A stretch of 64,000 bases of DNA from Aureimonas sp. Leaf324 (GTDB taxonomy: Bacteria > Pseudomonadota > Alphaproteobacteria > Rhizobiales > Rhizobiaceae). The stretch covers positions 124,001-188,000 of the forward strand of contig NZ_LMOH01000028.1 in the NCBI RefSeq assembly GCF_001423245.1, given 5' to 3'. The notes beneath the pieces are model-generated. The model saw nothing but the letters and a program-made list of their open reading frames with translations. It made no database searches and was not told the DNA's origin. Below, piece after piece: positions 1 through 9,770 of the stretch. The position numbers and the translations under genes are program-made. How positions within the stretch are numbered: the first letter of the stretch is position 1; each line of letters opens with the position of its first letter.

Positions 1-150
1 CTCGTCCTGTCGCTGCGCTCGCTGGCCGATTCCGTGCCCGGCTCGCCCGGCTACGCGGCCTTCCTGCTCGACCAGCAGAAGCGGCCCACCAACACCGAGA
101 TCCGCCTCGTCCGCTACGGCAAGACGACCAACCTGACCACGGGGAACTGA
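1..150 (+). CDS. cpaB: CpaB pilus assembly protein, C-terminal fragment
   Basis: An open frame enters from the left edge and stops with TGA at 148-150, giving the last 49 residues of a protein. The segment LVLSLRSLADS resembles the C-terminal end of CpaB/RcpC-family pilus assembly proteins, and the tail ends ...YGKTTNLTTGN. It lies 2 bases upstream of cpaC, where cpaB sits in alphaproteobacterial tad/cpa operons. CpaB is a periplasmic SAF-domain protein associated with the outer-membrane secretin. The identification rests on the short similarity plus position, since the diagnostic domain is outside the window. Confidence 0.72.
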   Translation, partial: LVLSLRSLADSVPGSPGYAAFLLDQQKRPTNTEIRLVRYGKTTNLTTGN

Positions 151-152
151 CC

Positions 153-1736
153 ATGGCCGACCGCATCCTGCGTCCCCTGGCCCACCTCGCGCTGGCCGTC
201 ATCGCCGTGGGCCTTCCCGAAGCGGCGCTGGCCGCCTCGAACGACGCGATCATCTCCGTCAGCCGCCTGAACCAGACGATCCCCCTCGGGCTCAACAAGT
301 CCAAGGTCGTGGACCTGCCGCGCGACGCGCATGACATCGTGGTGGCCGATCCGTCCGTCGCCGATGCGGTCACGCGTACCGCGCGCCGCATCTACCTCTT
401 CGGCAAGGCGGTCGGTCAGACCAACATCTTCGTCTTCGACGCCGCAGGCCGCGAGATCGCGGTCCTCGATCTCAAGATCGAGCGCGACATCGATGGGCTT
501 GCCGCCACCATCCGCCGCTTCATCCCGACCGCCGACGTCAAGGCGGAGATGCTGAACGACAACGTCATCCTGACCGGGACGGTGGAGAACGCGCAGGACG
601 CCGCCCGTGCGGTGGACCTTGCGACCATCTTCACGCGGGGCGGCGAGGCGACCACGGGTCAGTTCGTCCAGACGACGACGGCCGGCGGGAGCACGGGTGC
701 CGGTGGCGCCGCCTTCGGCGCGGTCTCGCAGATCAATCCGACCATCCAGCGCAGCCAGATCGTCAACCTTCTCCAGATCCAGGGCGAGGACCAGGTCACG
801 CTGAAGGTGACCGTCGCCGAGGTCCAGCGCTCGGTCGTCAAGCAGCTCGGCATTGATGGGATCGGCGTCGCATCGTCCGATGGCATCGCGTTCGCGGCGG
901 CCAGTTCCAACCCGTTCGGCCTCGGCAAGGCGATCTCTTCGGCCGGAGCCGACCTCTTCAACGGTGGCAACAGCGACAACGGTATCTCCGCGCAGCTGCG
1001 CGCCATGGAGCAGGCCGGCGTGATGCGCACGCTCGCCGAACCGAGCCTGACCGCGATCTCCGGCGAGAGCGCCTCGTTCAAGGTCGGCGGTGAATTCTCC
1101 GTCGCCAGCGGCAAGTCGGAAAAGGCTCCAAGACGCACGCCCATCCTCGGGCAGAACGGCGCGATCATCGGTTTCGACAACGAACCCGGATCGGTGGACT
1201 ACGAACACAAGGAAATCGACTACGGCATCGGCCTCGACTTCACGCCGGTGGTTCTGTCGCCGGGACGCATCAGCCTGAAGATTCGCACGGCCGTGTCGGA
1301 GCCGACGTTCGAGTCGCCCTACGCCATTCCGGGTGGCCTTGCGCCGGGCGTCAATCTCGTCGGAATCCGCAAGCGCCTCGCCGACACCACGGTCGAGCTT
1401 CCGTCCGGCGGCTCGATGGTGATCGCTGGTCTCGTGCGCGACGAGATGCGCCAAGTCATTTCCGGCTATCCCGGCCTGTCCAAGATCCCGATCCTCGGCA
1501 CCCTGTTCCGCTCGCGCGACTTCCAGCGCTACGAGACCGAGCTCGTCGTGATCGTCACGCCCTACCTCGTGCGGCCCGTCGCGCGGCAGGATCTCGCCCG
1601 GCCCGACGACAATCTCGCCTTCACCTCGGATGGCTCCGGCAATCTCCTCGGCCGGATCAACCGCGTCTACGGCCAGTCCGAAACCGCCCTTCCGTCCGGC
1701 CGCTACCACGGCACTGTTGGATACATCTACAAATGA
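153..1736 (+). CDS. cpaC: CpaC, secretin of the Tad/Cpa pilus
   Basis: 527 aa. Residues 1 to about 27 form a Sec signal peptide (LALAVIAVGLPEAALAA). An N-terminal pilus/BON-like region (about 30-165) precedes the secretin domain (about 215-475), which contains the segments ISGESASFKVGGEF and ELVVIVTPYLVRP. Proteins of this family form the outer-membrane ring through which Flp pili exit. The ATG at 153 follows GGGGAA and comes two bases after the cpaB stop. The stop overlaps the cpaD start as ATGA, so translation is probably coupled. Length fits the family. Confidence 0.95.
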   Translation: MADRILRPLAHLALAVIAVGLPEAALAASNDAIISVSRLNQTIPLGLNKSKVVDLPRDAHDIVVADPSVADAVTRTARRIYLFGKAVGQTNIFVFDAAGREIAVLDLKIERDIDGLAATIRRFIPTADVKAEMLNDNVILTGTVENAQDAARAVDLATIFTRGGEATTGQFVQTTTAGGSTGAGGAAFGAVSQINPTIQRSQIVNLLQIQGEDQVTLKVTVAEVQRSVVKQLGIDGIGVASSDGIAFAAASSNPFGLGKAISSAGADLFNGGNSDNGISAQLRAMEQAGVMRTLAEPSLTAISGESASFKVGGEFSVASGKSEKAPRRTPILGQNGAIIGFDNEPGSVDYEHKEIDYGIGLDFTPVVLSPGRISLKIRTAVSEPTFESPYAIPGGLAPGVNLVGIRKRLADTTVELPSGGSMVIAGLVRDEMRQVISGYPGLSKIPILGTLFRSRDFQRYETELVVIVTPYLVRPVARQDLARPDDNLAFTSDGSGNLLGRINRVYGQSETALPSGRYHGTVGYIYK

Positions 1737-2440
1737 GCGCGCTCGCGAATGCCCCCGCCGCCCGCCGCTTCGCCACGGCCGGCCTGATCCTGGCGACCCT
1801 TGCCTTCGCCGGCTGCGCCGAAAGGCCGGACGCCTCGCTGAACTTCGTCCCCGACGACTACCGGGCGCGGCATCCGATCATCGTCGGCGATGCGACGCAG
1901 AACCTCGACATCCTGCCCTCCGCGGCCGACACGCGCCTGACCCACGCCGACCTGACCCGCGTGCAGAGCTTTGCCAACCGCTTCCGGGCGTCGCGCGCCG
2001 CCGCGATCAGCGTCCAGGTCCCGGTGCGCACGCGCAACGCCGCGGCCGCCTCGCTGGTCGCAAGGGACATGCTGCGCGCCCTCCATCGCGAGGGCGTGCC
2101 GCGTTCGCGCATCGTGTTCTCGTCCTACGAGGTCGCGGGCGGCGACGAGGCCTATCCGATCCGGCTGTCCTACACCGGCCTTTCCGCGGGCCTCGACCAC
2201 CCGTGCGGCCAGTGGCCGTCCGACCTCGGCGACACCTATCAGAACCGCAACTACGAGAACTTCGGCTGCGCCTCGCAGGCCAACCTCGCCGCGCAGATCT
2301 CGGACCCGCGCGATCTTCTCGGGCCCCGCGGCATGAGCGAGATCGATGCCGAACGCCGCACCACGGTGATCGGCGACTATCGACAGGGTCGGTCGACGGC
2401 CTCCGAGCGCAGCAATACCGAATCGAACTACAGCTGGTAG
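1733..2440 (+). CDS. cpaD: CpaD, pilus biogenesis lipoprotein
   Basis: 235 aa. A hydrophobic leader ends in the lipobox LAFAGC, so the mature protein is predicted to be a lipoprotein beginning at that cysteine. The body (LNFVPDDYRARHPIIVGD, then a central region with CASQANLAAQISDPRDLLGPR) matches the CpaD family, which supports secretin assembly or localisation at the outer membrane. The start overlaps cpaC by 4 bases, and cpaE follows 14 bases later in the same operon. The Cys in CASQANLA and the acidic-glycine stretch are characteristic of the family. Confidence 0.93.
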   Translation: MSALANAPAARRFATAGLILATLAFAGCAERPDASLNFVPDDYRARHPIIVGDATQNLDILPSAADTRLTHADLTRVQSFANRFRASRAAAISVQVPVRTRNAAAASLVARDMLRALHREGVPRSRIVFSSYEVAGGDEAYPIRLSYTGLSAGLDHPCGQWPSDLGDTYQNRNYENFGCASQANLAAQISDPRDLLGPRGMSEIDAERRTTVIGDYRQGRSTASERSNTESNYSW

Positions 2441-2454
2441 GAAGGCGAAACGCC

Positions 2455-3729
2455 ATGTCGCTCCTGTCCCCATCCGAGACGGCCTACCATCTCGACGACG
2501 AGACGCTGCGCGAACGGCTCGAGGCGCTCCGCCCGATTCCGCGCATCTCGATCCAGGCCTTCTGCGAGACGCCGGAGGTCGCCGGCGCGATCGAGGCGGC
2601 CGGCTCCGATCGGCGCATGGCCAAGGCGCATCTGCGCGTCCATACAGGCGGCATCCGCGCGGCGGCCGAGCACTATGCCTCGGCCCCGACGCCCAATCTC
2701 GTGATCCTGGAATCGCAGTTCGGCCCCGCCGAACTCCTGGCCGAACTCGACACGCTGGCCGACGTCTGCGATCCCGGCTCCAAGGTCGTGGTGGTCGGTC
2801 ACTGCAACGACGTCTCGCTCTATCGCGAGCTGACGCGTCGCGGGATTTCGGAATATGTCCTCGCCCCGCTGACGCTTGCCGAGTTCATCGGTCTCGTCTC
2901 GCAGCTCTTCGCCGCTCCGGACGCGGCGCCGCTGGGTCGCTCGGTCGGCTTCGTCGGGGCCAAGGGCGGCGTCGGCGCCTCCACCGTGTCGCACAACGTT
3001 GCCTGGTCGATCGCCAAGCTGTTCTCCTCCGACGTGATCCTCGCCGATTTCGACCTCGCCTTCGGCACCGCCAACATCAACTTCGACAAGGACCCGCCGC
3101 AGGGCATCGCCGAGGCCGTGTTCTCCGCCGACCGCCTGGACGACGTGTTCCTCGACCGTCTCCTCGCCAAGTGCGCCGACCACCTGTCGCTGCTCGCCGC
3201 CCCCTCCACGCTGGATCGGACCTACGATTTCTCGACCGAGGCCTTCACGCCGCTGATCGAGGCGGCCCAGCGCGTCACGCCGTCGGTGGTGCTCGACCTG
3301 CCCCACTCCTGGAACGACTGGACGCGCGACGTCCTCCAGCGGATCGACGAGATCGTGATCGTGGCGACGCCCGATCTCGCCAACCTTCGCAATGCCAAGA
3401 ACCTCGTCGAGACCCTGAAGCGGTTGCGCCCCAATGATGCGCCGCCGCGCCTCGTGCTCAACCAGACGGCCATGCCCAGGCGGCCCGAGATCGACATCGC
3501 CGAGTTTTCCGAGCCGCTCGGCCTCACGCCGCTCGCCACGATCGCCTTCGACCCGGCCGTGTTCGGCGCGGCGGCCAATACCGGGCGCATGGTCTGCGAG
3601 GCCGAGCCCAAGCACCCCTCGGTGGAAGCCTTCGCCGAGATCGCGCATGCGGTGACGGGACGCAGTTCCGCCAAGCGCGCGCAGAAGTCCACGCGCTCGG
3701 GCCTCTTCGGCCTGATGCGCCGTCGTTAG
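2455..3729 (+). CDS. cpaE: CpaE, MinD/ParA-like ATPase of pilus assembly
   Basis: 424 aa from the ATG at 2455. The open frame extends further upstream, but only through cpaD antiframe sequence, and GGAAGGCG lies just before this ATG. Residues about 35-155 form a receiver-like domain. A P-loop domain begins at GAKGGVGAST, a deviant Walker A in which the lysine normally just before Ser/Thr is Ala while the signature lysine is kept, as in CpaE proteins. ILADFDLAFGT and VVLDLPHSW are the following acidic motifs. The family localises the pilus machinery at the inner membrane, often at a pole. The gene sits between cpaD and cpaF. Confidence 0.93.
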   Translation: MSLLSPSETAYHLDDETLRERLEALRPIPRISIQAFCETPEVAGAIEAAGSDRRMAKAHLRVHTGGIRAAAEHYASAPTPNLVILESQFGPAELLAELDTLADVCDPGSKVVVVGHCNDVSLYRELTRRGISEYVLAPLTLAEFIGLVSQLFAAPDAAPLGRSVGFVGAKGGVGASTVSHNVAWSIAKLFSSDVILADFDLAFGTANINFDKDPPQGIAEAVFSADRLDDVFLDRLLAKCADHLSLLAAPSTLDRTYDFSTEAFTPLIEAAQRVTPSVVLDLPHSWNDWTRDVLQRIDEIVIVATPDLANLRNAKNLVETLKRLRPNDAPPRLVLNQTAMPRRPEIDIAEFSEPLGLTPLATIAFDPAVFGAAANTGRMVCEAEPKHPSVEAFAEIAHAVTGRSSAKRAQKSTRSGLFGLMRRR

Positions 3730-3742
3730 TCGCGGAGGGAAC

Positions 3743-5209
3743 ATGTTCGGAAAGCGCGGCCCCGATACGCCCGCCAAGGTTCCCGCGCCAGCCGTCGCAC
3801 TCGCGGCGTCCCGCGCGCCCGTCTCCGCGCCCGTGGTCCCGGCATCCGCGCCGGCGCCGATGCGCCGCGCCCCGGAGCCGGCCGCCGCCGCCGCCCCGCC
3901 CTCGGCAAAGATCCGCCCCGACAGCTACTACGAGACGAAGAGCAAGGTCTTCGCGGCGCTGATCGACACGATCGACCTCAGCCAGCTCGCGCGCCTCGAG
4001 ACCGAGGCGGCGCGCGAGGAAATCCGCGACATCGTCAACGACATCATCGCGATCAAGAACTTCGCGATGACGATCGCGGAGCAGGAGGATCTTCTCTCCG
4101 ACATCTGCAACGACGTCCTCGGCTACGGCCCGTTGGAGCCGCTGCTCGCGCGCGACGACATCGCCGACATCATGGTCAACGGCGCGCGCCAGACCTTCAT
4201 CGAGGTGAACGGCAAGGTGCAGGAAGCGGGCGTGCGATTCCGCGACAACCAGCAGCTTCTCAACATCTGCCAGCGCATCGTCTCCCAGGTCGGCCGGCGC
4301 GTCGACGAATCCTCGCCGATCTGCGACGCGCGCCTGCCGGACGGCAGCCGCGTCAACGTCATCGCGCCCCCGCTCGCGATCGACGGCACGGTGCTCACGA
4401 TCCGCAAGTTCAAGAAGGACAAGCTCACCCTCGACCAGCTCGTCACGTTCGGCGCGATCTCGCCGGAGGGCGCCGAAATCCTCCAGATCATCGGCCGGGT
4501 GCGGTGCAACGTCGTCATCTCGGGTGGCACTGGCTCGGGCAAGACGACGCTTCTCAACTGCCTGACGCGCTACATCGACGAGGACGAGCGCATCATCACC
4601 TGCGAGGACTCGGCCGAACTCCAGCTCCAGCAGCCCCACGTCGTGCGCCTCGAAACCCGCCCCCCCAACATCGAGGGCGAGGGCGAGATCACCATGCGCG
4701 ACCTCGTAAAGAACTGCCTGCGCATGCGACCTGAGCGCATCATCGTCGGCGAGGTGCGCGGCCCCGAGGTCTTCGATCTCCTGCAGGCGATGAACACGGG
4801 CCACGACGGGTCGATGGGCACGATCCACTCCAACAGCCCGCGCGAGTGCCTCAACCGTATCGAATCCATGATCGCCATGGGCGGCTTCTCGCTTCCCTCG
4901 CGCACGGTGAAGGAGATCGTCACCGGCTCGATCGACATCATCGTGCAGGCCGCGCGCCTGCGCGACGGCTCGCGCCGCATCACCCACATCACCGAGGTGC
5001 TGGGCATGGAAGGCGACGTCATCACGACGCAGGATCTCTTCGTCTACGACATCCTCGGCGAGGACTCGCGCGGCAAGCTCCTCGGCCACCACCGTTCCAC
5101 CGGCGTCGGCCGTCCCGCCTTCTGGGATCGCGCGCGCTACTACGGCGAGGAGCAGCGGCTGGCCCGCGCGCTCGACGCCGCCGAGGTCAAGGGTGTGGGG
5201 CCGCAATGA
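3743..5209 (+). CDS. cpaF: CpaF, Tad pilus secretion ATPase
   Basis: 488 aa. An Ala/Pro-rich N-terminus (1-55) precedes a typical type II/IV secretion ATPase. Walker A is [12 protein letters not shown], followed by an acidic box around [12 protein letters not shown], Walker B ([11 protein letters not shown]) and a His box ([12 protein letters not shown]). This family powers polymerisation of Flp pilin from the cytoplasm. A clear SD (GCGGAGGG) precedes ATG 3743. The stop overlaps the tadB start (ATGA). Length is normal for alphaproteobacterial CpaF. Confidence 0.96.
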   Translation: MFGKRGPDTPAKVPAPAVALAASRAPVSAPVVPASAPAPMRRAPEPAAAAAPPSAKIRPDSYYETKSKVFAALIDTIDLSQLARLETEAAREEIRDIVNDIIAIKNFAMTIAEQEDLLSDICNDVLGYGPLEPLLARDDIADIMVNGARQTFIEVNGKVQEAGVRFRDNQQLLNICQRIVSQVGRRVDESSPICDARLPDGSRVNVIAPPLAIDGTVLTIRKFKKDKLTLDQLVTFGAISPEGAEILQIIGRVRCNVVISGGTGSGKTTLLNCLTRYIDEDERIITCEDSAELQLQQPHVVRLETRPPNIEGEGEITMRDLVKNCLRMRPERIIVGEVRGPEVFDLLQAMNTGHDGSMGTIHSNSPRECLNRIESMIAMGGFSLPSRTVKEIVTGSIDIIVQAARLRDGSRRITHITEVLGMEGDVITTQDLFVYDILGEDSRGKLLGHHRSTGVGRPAFWDRARYYGEEQRLARALDAAEVKGVGPQ

Positions 5210-6207
5210 TCGTCGGCCTTCTTTTCGCGCTTCTCGTCTCCGTCTCGCTCGGCGCGCTCACCTACGCGATCCTGGAGCCGAGGCTCCAGACCGAGAAGAA
5301 CGCCCGCAGCCGGCTCGGCCTCTACAAGCAGAGCGAAAGCGAGGTGAACGCCAAGCGCGTCGCGCGCGACCGTCTGCAGGAGGTCGCCAAGCGGCGCAAG
5401 TCGATCCAGAGTTCGCTGGACGAGCTCGACGGCAAGCAGAAGGCCCGCAATCGCCACACCCGCAACGTGCCGATCGAGCGGCGCATCACCCAGGCGGGCC
5501 TGAAGTTCTCGATGCGCGCGTTCGTGCTGGGCAGCATCGGGCTCGGCTTCGTGATGGCGCTGATCACGCTCGTGATGGGCGCGCCGCTTCTTCTGGCCGC
5601 CGGGCTCGGCGTCGTCGGTGGTCTGGGCGTGCCGCGCTGGTTCCTGTCCTTCATGCGCAAGCGTCGGCAGAAGAAGTTCACCGAGGAGTTCGCCAACGCC
5701 GTGGACGTCGTGGTGCGCGGCATCCGCTCCGGCCTGCCGCTGAACGACACGCTGCGCATGGTGGCGGCCGAGACGCCCGAACCCGTCCGATCGGAATTCG
5801 CGCGCATCGTGGAAGGGTTGCAGATCGGCCTGTCGATGACCGAGGCGGTGGAGCGGCTCTACCAGAACATGCCGCTGCCCGAGACGAACTTCTTCGCCAT
5901 CGTGGTGTCCATCCAGAGCCAGGCAGGCGGCAATCTCGGCGAGGCGCTGTCCAACCTCTCGCGGGTTCTGCGCGATCGCAAGCGGATGAAGGGCAAGATC
6001 CAGGCGATGTCGATGGAGGCGAAGGCGTCCGGCGCGATCATCGGCGCCCTGCCGTTCATCGTCGGGTTTCTCGTCTACCTCACGTCGCCCGACTACATCG
6101 GAATCCTGTTCACGACGTCGATGGGCAACATCGTCCTCGCCTGCGCCGGCTTCTGGATGTCGATCGGCATCATGGTCATGCGCAACATGATCAACTTCGA
6201 CTTCTGA
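5206..6207 (+). CDS. tadB: TadB/CpaG, inner-membrane pilus platform protein
   Basis: 333 aa from ATG 5206, which overlaps the cpaF stop. An N-terminal membrane segment ([18 protein letters not shown]) is followed by a charged Lys/Arg-rich cytoplasmic stretch, further membrane helices, and a type II secretion F domain containing FTEEFANAVDVVVRGIRSG and the C-terminal helices. TadB pairs with TadC to form the inner-membrane platform on which CpaF acts. Upstream in-frame codons belong to cpaF antiframe sequence, so the overlapping ATG is the sensible start. Confidence 0.94.
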   Translation: MIVGLLFALLVSVSLGALTYAILEPRLQTEKNARSRLGLYKQSESEVNAKRVARDRLQEVAKRRKSIQSSLDELDGKQKARNRHTRNVPIERRITQAGLKFSMRAFVLGSIGLGFVMALITLVMGAPLLLAAGLGVVGGLGVPRWFLSFMRKRRQKKFTEEFANAVDVVVRGIRSGLPLNDTLRMVAAETPEPVRSEFARIVEGLQIGLSMTEAVERLYQNMPLPETNFFAIVVSIQSQAGGNLGEALSNLSRVLRDRKRMKGKIQAMSMEAKASGAIIGALPFIVGFLVYLTSPDYIGILFTTSMGNIVLACAGFWMSIGIMVMRNMINFDF

Positions 6208-6268
6208 CAAGGCACGCGGCCTGCCGGCCGGCGCTTTCGTCCGTCCCTCTTTCGAAGGTGCAGCGCCC

Positions 6269-7258
6269 ATGGACGCCGTCCTCAGCCTCATCGGCCTTTC
6301 CAGCGAGGCCGCGCTCGGCCTTCTGGTCGCCATCGCCGTGTTCGCCACGTTCCTGTCGATCGCGCTGCCGCTGATGAGCGGGCGCGAGATGAAGACGCGC
6401 ATGCGCTCCGTGGCGCTGGAGCGCGACGAACTGCGCGCGCGCGAGCGGGCGCGCATGGCGAGCGAGCGCGACAACAAGCGCGGCAAGGGGCTCCGCAAGG
6501 AGCAGGATCGCTCGTTCGCCGCGCGCGTCGTCGAGAAGCTGGACCTGCGCAACGCCCTGATGGACGAGGCGACGCTCACCAAGCTCAAGGTCGCGGGCCT
6601 CCGCACGCAGCGGGCGACGACGCTCTTCCTGTTCTGCCGGGTCGCGCTGCCGCTGGTCTTCGGTCTTCTTGCCGCCTTCTACATCTTCGGCATCGGCCTC
6701 CTTGGCGATTACACGGTGCCGGTCCGGATCTTCGTCTGCATCCTGGCCGCCTATGCCGGCTTCTACGCGCCCAACTTCTACGTGAAGAACCGGGCGTCCA
6801 AGCGCGGCCAGTCGATCGGCCGCGCCTGGCCGGACGCGCTCGACCTTCTGCTGATCTGCGTGGAATCGGGCAATTCGATCGAAGCCGCCTTCCGGCGCGT
6901 CGCCGACGAGATCGGCATCCAGTCGATCGAACTGGCGGAGGAACTCGTGCTGGTCTGCGCCGAGCTGTCCTATCTGCCCGAGCGCCGCCAGGCGTACGAG
7001 AACCTCGTCTCGCGCACCGGCATGGAATCGGTGCGCTCGGTCTCCACCGCGCTGATCCAGGCCGAGCGCTACGGAACGCCGCTCGGCGTCGCGCTGCGCA
7101 CCATGTCGCAGGAAAGCCGCGACACGCGCATGATGGCCGCCGAGAAGAAGGCCGCCGCCCTTCCGCCCAAGCTCACCGTACCGATGATCCTGTTCTTCCT
7201 GCCGGTGCTGTTCGCGGTGATCATCGGCCCCGCCGTCATCCAGATCATGCAGCGCTGA
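6269..7258 (+). CDS. tadC: TadC/CpaH, inner-membrane pilus platform protein
   Basis: 329 aa. The protein has an N-terminal membrane helix, a basic cytoplasmic stretch (residues about 40-90), two central helices around LFLFCRVALPLVFGLLAAF, a T2SF domain (PDALDLLLICVESGNSIEAA) and a C-terminal helix (LFFLPVLFAVIIGPAVI). It is the partner of TadB. There are 61 bases between tadB and tadC, with GAAGG about 14 bases before the ATG. It ends the co-directional part of the pilus operon, and a terminator hairpin follows. Confidence 0.94.
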   Translation: MDAVLSLIGLSSEAALGLLVAIAVFATFLSIALPLMSGREMKTRMRSVALERDELRARERARMASERDNKRGKGLRKEQDRSFAARVVEKLDLRNALMDEATLTKLKVAGLRTQRATTLFLFCRVALPLVFGLLAAFYIFGIGLLGDYTVPVRIFVCILAAYAGFYAPNFYVKNRASKRGQSIGRAWPDALDLLLICVESGNSIEAAFRRVADEIGIQSIELAEELVLVCAELSYLPERRQAYENLVSRTGMESVRSVSTALIQAERYGTPLGVALRTMSQESRDTRMMAAEKKAAALPPKLTVPMILFFLPVLFAVIIGPAVIQIMQR

Positions 7259-7270
7259 ACGCGAAAGCGG

Positions 7271-7303
7271 AAAGGCCCACCTCCTTGCGAAGAGCGGGCC
7301 TTT
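7271..7303. terminator. Bidirectional terminator between tadC and tadD
   Basis: AAAGGCCC (7271-7278) pairs with GGGCCTTT (7296-7303) across a 17-base loop. The stem has A residues on its left and T residues on its right, so it can serve both the plus-strand tadC transcript and the convergent minus-strand tadD transcript. Confidence 0.7.
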
Positions 7304-7334
7304 TACGTCCTTTGCGACCGAAGGGCAAAGCGGC

Positions 7335-8216
7335 TCAGCCGCGATCCTCCGCGGCGAGTTCCGACCACGTGTTCTTCTGCGCCAGCATCTGGCGGAGGTA
7401 GGCGACGTTGGCCTTGGCCTCGTCGGGGCTGAGGACGGCGGAGGCGGTGCGCTCGGCCTCGTCGAACCGGCCCTGCAGGCCCATCACCAGCGCGAGGTTC
7501 TGGCGCACGCGCGCATCCGCGCCCGGCAGTTTTACGGCGCGCGACAGATAGGTTTCGGACTTCGGCAGGTCCTTCGACAGGAGATAGGACATGCCGAGAT
7601 TGGACAGGATCGACGGCTCGTTCGGTTCGAGGACGAGCGCCTTCTCGTAGAGGACGCGCGCCTTCTCCGGCTGGCCGAGCTGGTCGAGGATCGCACCCTC
7701 GGCCGACAGGAGGCGCCAGTCCGGGCGGTCCGGCGTCTGTGCCCGGCGCACGGTCTCCAGCGCCTTCGGCAGGTCGCCGGCCGCCGCCAAGGCCTTGCCG
7801 TAGGCCGCCAGCACGTCGCGATCGTCGGGATGGGCGATCGCCACCTGCCGCATCACGGCGAGCGACTGCTCGTTGCGCCCGTTCATCTGCAGCGCCGAAG
7901 CGAAGGCGAGGCCGTTCGCCTTGTCCTTCGGGTTGCCCTCGTAGCGCGCGCCATAGGCGCGCACCGCGCTGGCGAGTTGCTCGGCCGACATCTCGGAGAG
8001 CGCGGGCTCGCCGCGCGGCGCCGTCGAGGTGCTGGAGGCGGTGGACGGGCCGATCGAGCCGGTATGCATGCGCGAGGTCTGGTTGCACCCGGCCAGAAGC
8101 GCCAGCGTCAGGAAACCACCGGCCAGCGCAAGGCGCCTTGCATGGGTCGCGGAGCGGGCGTAGGCCCCTGCCTCGAGCGAGGCTTCGGGCCGGCTGGTGG
8201 GTTCGAAGGCGCGCAT
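7335..8216 (-). CDS. tadD: TadD, tetratricopeptide-repeat pilus lipoprotein
   Basis: 293 aa from ATG 8216. A hydrophobic leader ends in the lipobox LALLAGC, so it should be a lipoprotein. The rest is consecutive TPR-type helical hairpins, for example GKALAAAGDLPKALETVR and NLGMSYLLSKDLPKSETYL. In Tad systems this protein acts as a pilotin-like factor for the secretin. It faces the other tad genes. A frame-extended start at 8255 (306 aa) is possible. I prefer 8216 because the extra 13 codons have low third-position GC (ACA, GGA), unlike the gene body, but neither start has a strong SD. Confidence 0.87.
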   Translation of the reverse strand: MRAFEPTSRPEASLEAGAYARSATHARRLALAGGFLTLALLAGCNQTSRMHTGSIGPSTASSTSTAPRGEPALSEMSAEQLASAVRAYGARYEGNPKDKANGLAFASALQMNGRNEQSLAVMRQVAIAHPDDRDVLAAYGKALAAAGDLPKALETVRRAQTPDRPDWRLLSAEGAILDQLGQPEKARVLYEKALVLEPNEPSILSNLGMSYLLSKDLPKSETYLSRAVKLPGADARVRQNLALVMGLQGRFDEAERTASAVLSPDEAKANVAYLRQMLAQKNTWSELAAEDRG

Positions 8217-8314
8217 GGGTCCCGATCCGGCTGTGCAGTCTGTCGCCTCAGCCATAAATCGTTAACCTTACCGCTCCCTTAATCCTCTGGAGCGCACGCG
8301 AGGACCTTAGTGAG

Positions 8315-9697
8315 ATGACCGACCGCCTCCTGTCCGCCGCTCACGACGCCCGACCCGTTCATCCCGTGGGGGAGGGCGACCTCGGCGGCCTTCCCGCGCC
8401 GCTCGGGTCCTGGGCGCAGGCGATGGGCTGGAAGGGGGGCGCAGGTGGCGTTCTCGTAGCGCCCGGCCCTGAGGGCGCACCCGGCTCCGCCGCGCTCGGC
8501 CTCGGTGCCGCAGGCGCGAGCCCGGCCGAGCGTGCGCTTCTGACGGGTGCCCTCGCGACCGCCCTGCCGGCGGGGGACTGGGCGCTCGCCGACGGTCACG
8601 GGCTCGACCCGGACTTGGCCGCGCTGGGCTTCCTGATGGGTGCCTATCGTTTCGACCGCTACCGCTCCAAGCCCGCCGAGGACGGTGCCCGCCTGGCGCT
8701 GCCCGAGGGCGCCGACGAGGCGCGGGTCCGCCTTCATGCCGGCGCCGTCGCGATGGTGCGCGACCTCATCAACACGCCGACCAACGATCTCGGACCCGAC
8801 GGCATCGAGGCGGCCGCCCGCGCGCTGGCAGACGAGTTCGGCGCCGCCCTTTCGGTGATCAGCGGCGATGCGCTGCTGGCCGAAAACTTCCCGATGATCC
8901 ATGCGGTCGGCCGCGCGAGCGCCGTTGCGCCGCGCCTCATCGACATGACATGGGGCCCGGCCGACGCCCCGCGCGTGACGCTGGTCGGCAAGGGCGTCGC
9001 CTTCGATACGGGCGGCCTCGACATCAAGCCGGCCTCCGGCATGCTCCTGATGAAGAAGGACATGGGCGGCGCCGCGAACGTCCTCGGCCTTGCGCGCATC
9101 GTCATGGGCGAGGGGCTGCGGGTGCGCCTGCGGGTCCTGATCCCCGCCGTCGAGAACGCGATCGCCGGCAACGCCTTCCGCCCCGGCGACATCCTCAGGA
9201 GCCGCAACGGCAAGACGGTCGAGATCGGCAACACGGATGCGGAAGGCCGGCTGATCCTCGCCGACGCGCTGTCACTCGCCGACGAGGAGGCGCCCGAGAT
9301 TCTAGTCGACATGGCGACGCTGACGGGCGCCGCGCGCGTCGCGCTGGGACCCGACCTGCCGCCCTTCTACACCGACGACGAGGCGCTGGCCGAAGCGATC
9401 ACGGAAGCCAGCGTCGCCGTGCACGATCCGCTCTGGCGCCTGCCGCTCTGGAAGCCCTACACGAAGAATCTCGCCTCGAAGATCGCCGACATCAACAACG
9501 TCACCACCGACGGCTTCGCCGGCTCGGTGACTGCCGCTCTCTTCCTTCAGGGCTTCGTCTCGCAGGCGAAGTCTTGGGTGCATTTCGACGTGTTCGGCTG
9601 GCGCCCGCAGGCCGGACCGACGGGACCCGCCGGCGGCGAGGCGCAGGCGATCCGCGCGCTCGCGAAAGTTCTGCGCGAGCGCTATCCGTCCTCTTGA
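8315..9697 (+). CDS. M17-family leucyl aminopeptidase
   Basis: 460 aa. The C-terminal half carries the M17 dinuclear metal site: KGVAFDTGGLDIKP, LLMKKDMGGAANVLG and NTDAEGRLILADAL. The conserved Lys and Arg of the active site lie in the first and last of these. The N-terminal macro-like domain is divergent. The enzyme removes N-terminal residues from peptides in the cytoplasm. The gene is divergent from tadD (about 100 bases between start codons) and precedes the marR/NlpC pair. Start ATG 8315 has GAGG/AGTGAG just upstream. Confidence 0.93.
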   Translation: MTDRLLSAAHDARPVHPVGEGDLGGLPAPLGSWAQAMGWKGGAGGVLVAPGPEGAPGSAALGLGAAGASPAERALLTGALATALPAGDWALADGHGLDPDLAALGFLMGAYRFDRYRSKPAEDGARLALPEGADEARVRLHAGAVAMVRDLINTPTNDLGPDGIEAAARALADEFGAALSVISGDALLAENFPMIHAVGRASAVAPRLIDMTWGPADAPRVTLVGKGVAFDTGGLDIKPASGMLLMKKDMGGAANVLGLARIVMGEGLRVRLRVLIPAVENAIAGNAFRPGDILRSRNGKTVEIGNTDAEGRLILADALSLADEEAPEILVDMATLTGAARVALGPDLPPFYTDDEALAEAITEASVAVHDPLWRLPLWKPYTKNLASKIADINNVTTDGFAGSVTAALFLQGFVSQAKSWVHFDVFGWRPQAGPTGPAGGEAQAIRALAKVLRERYPSS

Positions 9698-9724
9698 AAC
9701 AGCCTCAATTCCTCTGTCCTGTGA

Positions 9725-9756
9725 CCGAACCGGCTCCGAAACGAGGGCCGGTTCGG
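9725..9756. repeat. Perfect 10-bp inverted repeat before a marR gene
   Basis: Arms CCGAACCGGC (9725-9734) and GCCGGTTCGG (9747-9756) flank a 12-base loop, 14 bases before the SD/start of the MarR-type gene. There is no T-run, so it is either a weak terminator of the aminopeptidase gene or an operator for the downstream regulator. The sequence does not decide which. Confidence 0.4.
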
Positions 9757-9770
9757 GGTGGGGACCGAGG

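Noticed and set aside
114-1709. Long open frame (531 codons) on the minus strand opposite cpaC
   Set aside because: The translation is Arg/Asp/Gly-rich with no motif, typical of antisense reading of GC-rich coding DNA. cpaC on the plus strand is unambiguous.
8279-8902. Minus-strand frame opposite the start of the M17 aminopeptidase
   Set aside because: No motif, and the plus-strand gene has a recognisable domain and SD.
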